Origin: Lytechinus variegatus
Lineage: Eukaryota > Echinodermata > Echinoidea > Temnopleuroida > Toxopneustidae
Direction: 5' to 3'
Length of the DNA: 64,000 bases
Assembly: GCF_018143015.1 (NCBI RefSeq)
Contig: NC_054741.1
Span: 10,628,683-10,692,682, forward strand
The position numbers and the translations under genes were made by a program. How positions within the stretch are numbered: the first letter of the stretch is position 1; the number at the start of each line of letters is the position of its first letter. Shown one piece after another: positions 60,901 to 64,000 of this stretch. Below the pieces are notes generated by a model. It had not been told where the DNA came from, did no database searches, and saw only the letters and a list, made by a program, of their open reading frames with translations.

Positions 60901-61625
60901 ATAAAATTTTGACAAATTATCATGAAATTTGCATTCAGACTCTTAAACACAAATATTTGATCAACACAGATCAGCTGATACTTAAGGAATCAAAATGATC
61001 CCGATTTGGAGTGCTTTTTCAGATCACAACTTTTGCACACAAAGCTTAATTTGACAATCATCCTAGAAGGAACGAAAGTAGACCTAGAAATGCAATAGAC
61101 CTAGAAATAAAGAGATCCCCCCCAAAAAAAAAAAATACTCACCCAAAAACAATTGACCCATCAGCCCGGATACCAAAATGTGCATTCTGCAAGCCACTTG
61201 ATTGGACCAGTTTTCCATTGGTCACCACATTTCCATAGCAATCCCCAGTTCTGGTGTTGAAAAATCCTGCATTGACAGCAACCATACAATTCTCCTGCTT
61301 AGCAGAGGCTGCGACAGTGGCCCTGTGGAGGTTGGTGCAACCACCAGAGTCATATGGCTCCAGGACAGAGACTGTCCTGGCGGGATTCTTCACCCAAACT
61401 ATGTGCCCAGGGGCTCGCTCACCAAGCGGGAGGTCATCATAAAAATACTTCAAATCAGTTACAGGGTAAGGGACTTTTCCATTCTGCTCCGAGTTGTGTG
61501 ATTTTTGCATGTGATGAGTCACGTTGCCGTATATGACTGGTTGACATTCTCGTATCTGTCGATGAGAGCGAGGGGAGCCGTGCTTGCCATGTTCATATGG
61601 TGTAACCACATCTTCAAAGGGAAAC
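51495..61625 (-). CDS. NAGPA: N-acetylglucosamine-1-phosphodiester alpha-N-acetylglucosaminidase (uncovering enzyme), 5' exon missing
   Basis: The enzyme removes GlcNAc to expose mannose-6-phosphate on lysosomal hydrolases in the trans-Golgi. Exons in coding order: 61625-61143, 60034-59895, 58749-58641, 57783-57655, 56295-56093, 55670-55494, 54968-54834, 51760-51495. Phases agree, giving 546 residues plus TGA. The signal-peptide exon was not found. Seen in order: a basic RSHRQIR just before the first Cys, a plausible furin-type propeptide site; the phosphodiester glycosidase domain (about 50-300) with VNAGFFN and NLDGGGSATF; Cys-rich EGF-like modules (about 300-460); one membrane helix (about 484-508); a cytoplasmic tail with YHQL (531-534), like the YxxL sorting signal of vertebrate NAGPA. 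It is a type I membrane protein. The last intron holds a tyrosine-recombinase transposon on the same strand. Confidence 0.9.
51800..52448. repeat. decayed repeats in the last NAGPA intron
   Basis: 51820-52200 has two diverged stretches with 'tgtgatatcataa', 'gtgatgtcatatgtgagcagcaactcc' and 'gtgaaggtgtgatgaatttcc', matching the TTAA element at 45974-46470. 52255-52440 matches the body and tail of the SINE at 35975-36258 ('cctttagaacctaacacagtggata'). The direct repeat ATTATTAA at 52441-52448 flanks the palindrome that follows. Confidence 0.55.
52449..52586. mobile_element. 138-bp palindromic element with 8-bp target duplication
   Basis: Arms of about 62 bases (AGCAATATTGACTGGCCTGG ... CCAGGCCAGTCAATATTGCT) pair with a handful of mismatches around a short loop (GAGTCGAAGACGAG). 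It is flanked by perfect ATTATTAA repeats (52441-52448, 52587-52594), which supports insertion as a unit. It abuts the left end of the recombinase element. Confidence 0.8.
52587..54795 (-). mobile_element. Crypton-like tyrosine-recombinase element with terminal inverted repeats
   Basis: The recombinase gene is bounded by near-inverse ends: ATTATTAACCAAATCAGACG on the left and, read on the other strand, ATTATTAACCGTATCAGACA on the right, continuing as TCTAGAGC / TCTGAGC. About 24 of 28 positions agree. Both ends contain TTAA (52591-52594 and 54787-54790), so a TTAA site is possible. Published Cryptons generally lack terminal inverted repeats, so either this is a variant or the ends mark a different carrier. 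It lies in the last NAGPA intron on the same strand. Confidence 0.55.
52916..54442 (-). CDS. Crypton/DUF3504-type tyrosine recombinase
   Basis: An intact single-exon gene of 508 codons, taking the ATG at 54442 with good context (AATATGGCT); an in-frame ATG at 54544 would add 34 residues that look untranslated. It is a site-specific DNA recombinase that cuts through a tyrosine. In the 508-residue numbering: a helical DNA-binding N-terminal part (about 25-125), then the catalytic part with RRGRENL (Arg about 179), HCVR (His300, Arg303), SGH (His326) and SYTGR (Tyr335), the R...HxxR...H...Y set of the family. The C-terminal tail is acidic (LNFDLDFNFDEVDL) and ends NCTVTINYYNN, an ending style common in animal DUF3504 proteins. 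No frameshift or stop is present, so it is either young and active or kept by selection. Confidence 0.8.
   Translation of the reverse strand: MAASTKPKRFASFDEEEFSKILGNKDADSTKRATKQAITIFKEYLFEKCIDIDLETVDKSTLAPILSKFYVELRKSDGSHYKTASLNSLKSGLNRHLKSVRSDVIDIVKDPEFTKANVAFKAALVELKKLGKGDTVHHDEIESEDIQKLYSYFKEDETPVTLSEKVWFELSLYFCRRGRENLRTLKKAHFQLKKDANEREYVTQTVDELTKKTREDNQSSRVDGARMYATPGDPRCPVASFKTYMSKLNDDCEYLFQTPKQMRPKSGPWYTKTPMGKNTLGNMMKSLSQKAKLSKKYTNHCVRTTSIRILDKEGFEDREICQVSGHNNQSSLASYTGRVSGNQKMNMSDALSRAIGVREAQPQAAPSVSLNTSNKTSHENCDRVDRVQDAGQPSVIHQAVNEMDNDLGLNFDLDFNFDEVDLILPNSQLSVYSVHSEVEVTEEVQVRNIQDVLQPLDMNTAPASNASSARNITNRSTTTTNTHSQRMQVQQTPFLLQNCTVTINYYNN
55170..55435 (+). repeat. SINE-like fragment and CAT/CAC microsatellite
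   Basis: 55170-55300 has 'gctatgctaaagccggggaaataat' and 'gggaccgctgtgagaacag', related to the repeat at 9160-9296. It is followed by a degenerate (CAT)n(CAC)n microsatellite to about 55435, in a NAGPA intron. The Ile-rich open frame across it is not a gene. Confidence 0.7.
55749..55834. repeat. 86-bp palindrome
   Basis: 39-base arms (ATTAACCCCATTGA ... GGCCTGGTTCG) pair with one mismatch around AAATGTTA. It lies in a NAGPA intron. Its outer edge, TATTATTAACC, is the same word found at both ends of the recombinase element. Confidence 0.9.
56296..57654. other. NAGPA intron, no recognised element
   Basis: Ordinary AT-rich intron between the first EGF exon and the DGGGSAT exon. No repeat or RNA gene is seen. 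Confidence 0.5.
57832..57980 (+). repeat. (GATA)n/(GACA)n microsatellite
   Basis: A GATA run mixed with GACA units and GGAC variants, in a NAGPA intron. The Tyr/Leu/Ser-repeat open frame on the minus strand is an artefact of it. Confidence 0.95.
58973..59571. mobile_element. 599-bp MITE with TTAA target duplication
   Basis: TTAA at 58969-58972 and 59572-59575. The ends AGGACAAGTCCACCCCAAC and TGAGGTGGACTTGACCT are near-inverse, and the inner parts mirror each other (AAGAAAGTTATGACATTT / AAATGTCATAACTTTCTT; CATCAAAATCGGATGTAAAA inverted as TTTTACATCCGATTTTGATG). Older relatives are scattered in the window (5330-5760, 11820-11930, 12620-12760). Confidence 0.8.
60087..60563. mobile_element. 477-bp MITE with TTAA target duplication
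   Basis: TTAA at 60083-60086 and 60564-60567 flanks ends AGCCTGTCTTTAG and CTAAAGACAGGCTTT. The interior is AT-rich and non-coding. It lies in the first visible NAGPA intron. Confidence 0.75.
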
Positions 61626-63228
61626 CTGTAAATGGCACATGAATTGCAAAAAATCAAAATCGATTCCATCAATTTATTCAGCATCCATTAAAAGACAAGT
61701 GCACACAAGAAAAAACAATTACAATTTCATGACAAGCATTGATGATTACTATTTGAGATAAATAGTGTTGTACTGCCCTCTAGTATGGAAATGAAGTGAG
61801 TCAAGTCAGTGTTGTTGTTATCTTGGGTTTTAAGGCACATACTATTCAGATGTTATTGTTGTTTTAGTTTATAACGGAATGTATCATTCAACAGTGAATA
61901 TTTGCAATAAATTTCATCTTTTTCTGCATTTATATCAATTCAATAAATAGAAGGTGTAGTGCTGCATTATTTACATATGGTAGTCTCTTCCTCATCGATG
62001 TGCAGGCCTGTACCATTTTCTAATTTATTGCATGGAATAACATTGAAAACATAATATTGTAATAAATTGAATTTATCATCGAATCAAGATGGCTTTAATG
62101 TAATGATTAAATACTTTTCATAAATATTTTGATGCATATATTAATAATAATAATAATAATAATACCCAATTTTTATAAAGCGCTTTTCCCAGAATGGCCC
62201 AAAGCGCGTTACAGCATATTATTACCCTGGTCATTGGATTCATTTCAATCCCGCACGAAAAGTGCGCAATTTCCACTCCCTGGGGAGCATTCCTTGCATT
62301 CATCGCAGCCTCATTATGGCGCTGGCAAAATCAAACATACAATATCTTTCGCATCCTACCGGGTACCCATTTAGCACCTGGGTCGAGAGTGGCAAATTGT
62401 GGATTAACGCCTTGCCAAAGGACGCATATATTGTTGATATCATAAAATTTAATGCATAAAAACAAAATTATCAGGTAGGTTTCCTTAATAGAGTCTCAAG
62501 TGCATTTTTTCCTTTTGCATTGGTCATTATTTGTCACCGTACATTAGACGAGCTGAAACATGGAGAAGGTAAGGAGAAATTGGTGAGAATTTCTTCCCAA
62601 ATTTTTGGCCTTTTAGGGCACATATACGATTTTTAAAAGAAATTAAGAAATTTTTACTATAGGAATTTATGTCTAGAAGTAATATGAAATATTATGGGGA
62701 ATGGGGAAAATTCTAGTAGGGTTCTAAACATTGACATGGCCGCTTATACGGGGATGAGGTTATATATATAACCTCGTCTGTTGGACAAGTGCTTGGCTTC
62801 ACCCATGGGTTCATAGCATCTCGCGTGCGAAGGAATATCAGTCGTATGCACGCGACACACACGACACTTCTTAAAGATTCTGGGCTTTTGCCCATATAAA
62901 ATATCACTTATAAATTTGTATTTCACATTCTGCTACGACATTTACCGAATCATTTAGATCCTTCCGTGACTTCTCCTTGAAGTTTCTTTTGAAAAACATG
63001 TATATTTTCCTGATCTTTAATGAAGATTTTACGGAGATGAAAATTGATCAGCGTGGATATCAATTTTCGCCTAAAGAGGGCGCACGATTTATATTCATAT
63101 CAAAGACACGACTAGGGAAAGACTAGGCACCTACACTATTTTACACGCAAATCGACGCAAGGCATTACGCGAACTCCGTGAAGTGTCCAATCTTTTCATT
63201 GTATAGACTTTGGTATACCGTATTACCA
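61626..63228. other. upstream NAGPA intron or flank
   Basis: The missing signal-peptide exon of NAGPA was looked for on the minus strand here and not found. 62135-62440 is a dispersed repeat: (TAA)n, 'ttataaagcgcttttcccagaatggccc', 'catcctaccgggtacccattt'. A GC-patchy stretch at 62750-62880 shows only unconvincing open frames. Confidence 0.45.
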
Positions 63229-63367
63229 GGGGAGTGTTTCATCAACATTTTCATCCGACAAGTTGTCAGATCTGACATCTTTCCATGATTTTGATTGGTT
63301 GAAAGGCACTGTTCCTATGGTAACTATCGGATAAAACGTCCGACATGTCCTTCCATGAAACGCCCCC
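63229..63367. repeat. 139-bp MITE, GGGGAGTGTTTCAT ends (copy 2)
   Basis: Second copy of the family at 4020-4178; the central CATCCGACAAGTTGTCAG block is identical. It is flanked by a 17-base direct repeat, TGGTATACCGTATTACC (63211-63227 and 63369-63385). Confidence 0.85.
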
Positions 63368-64000
63368 CTGGTATACCGTATTACCTACCGTATTATTGAC
63401 ATTCGTGTACTGCTGGTTTTGTTCCAGACATGTATATTTTTTTCAATTTTTTTTAATTAGTTATCTTTTTGAATTAATTGCAGAAAAGTGTTATCATTGC
63501 CAATAATAATCTTGAATTATGTTTTTGAAGGTATTTCATTTATTGGTGCCCATAATTAGTAAATTAATCATGAGAAATGCGCATTCAAAGAATTTAGACA
63601 CAGTTATAAAATTACAGAGGAGCTGAATCAAGGTTGTGAAATTTATTAGCGCCACCAACAGGCTTCCTTGCATTTCCGTAGAAGAGACAAGCGAAGTCAC
63701 TTTTGAGGCCGAGGTAAGCGAAATTTGCTCTTTTTGTCATGATTAATATGTACAAATTATGTTTATGATTTGTTATATATTGCTACTTATCGGAAAGAGC
63801 CCCGGTGCGTAGCGAGAAGAAGAAGGCAAATATTACTTCAGCAATGAAGCGATGTTTGCCGACTACTTCGAAATCCAGGGTCAAACACGGTCCCTTGTAC
63901 GAGGTTAGTATACTAACCTTGTACTTAGTGTGAGTGGCTTGGCTTCAACTCTGGATCCACATAACAGAAAAAGAAACCCAAAATGACCTCTCAGAGAGAT
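63368..64000 (+). other. possible 5' end of another gene at the window edge
   Basis: A donor-like GAG|GTAAGC lies at about 63710-63718, a second, GAG|GTTAGT, near 63901, and an acceptor-like AG near 63966 followed 13 bases later by AAAATGACC. Together these could be 5' exons of a plus-strand gene running off the window, back to back with NAGPA. The visible coding part is too short to identify. Weak. Confidence 0.2.

Noticed and set aside
61202..61536. Plus-strand open frames of 60-99 codons
   Set aside because: Antisense shadows of the large NAGPA exon.

Overview
The window reads as animal nuclear DNA. Genes are split by GT-AG introns, the intergenic DNA is AT-rich, and there are many short inverted-repeat transposons, a tRNA-type SINE, microsatellites and a LINE remnant. 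The gene set (borealin, a NYN/PIN ribonuclease, NAGPA with a YxxL tail) and the style of the repeats suggest a marine invertebrate deuterostome, most likely an echinoderm such as a sea urchin. That placement is inference from protein flavour and repeat style, not from a search.

Three host genes are well supported. (1) 3428-9473, + strand: borealin (CDCA8-like), a subunit of the chromosomal passenger complex; eight coding exons join in frame to 294 codons. (2) 28205-40348, + strand: a NYN/PIN-domain endoribonuclease of the N4BP1/KHNYN/Regnase group; twelve coding exons join in frame to 530 codons, with an N-terminal run of SUMO-interaction-like motifs and a repeated-exon C-terminal tail in place of a CCCH zinc finger. 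(3) 51495-61625, - strand: N-acetylglucosamine-1-phosphodiester alpha-N-acetylglucosaminidase (NAGPA, the 'uncovering enzyme' of the mannose-6-phosphate pathway); eight exons are visible and the signal-peptide exon was not found. Genes 2 and 3 converge, and a back-to-back pair of poly(A) signals lies between them at 44695-44709. All exon joins were worked out by hand from splice sites and reading phase.

Mobile DNA fills most of the rest. 526-1227 is the 3' end of a LINE ORF2. 17317-24385 is a 7.07-kb unit with CAGGCGCGGATCCA ends and a perfect 8-bp target duplication, as expected for hAT transposons; it holds an 841-nt unbroken purine run, a G-rich TTCGAA satellite and further nested elements. 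32799-35948 is a nest inside an intron of the ribonuclease gene: an outer TTAACCCTAA-ended element, inside it a hAT element (33079-35448) with a broken BED-type zinc finger, and inside that a smaller foldback element. The last NAGPA intron carries an intact tyrosine-recombinase gene of Crypton/DUF3504 type (52916-54442), bounded by inverted repeats that are unusual for Cryptons, next to a 138-bp palindrome that has its own 8-bp target duplication. Other intervals hold miniature inverted-repeat elements (several with TTAA duplications), long palindromes, and a 50-bp minisatellite just after the ribonuclease stop codon.

No bacterial features, CRISPR arrays, rRNA or intact tRNA genes were seen.
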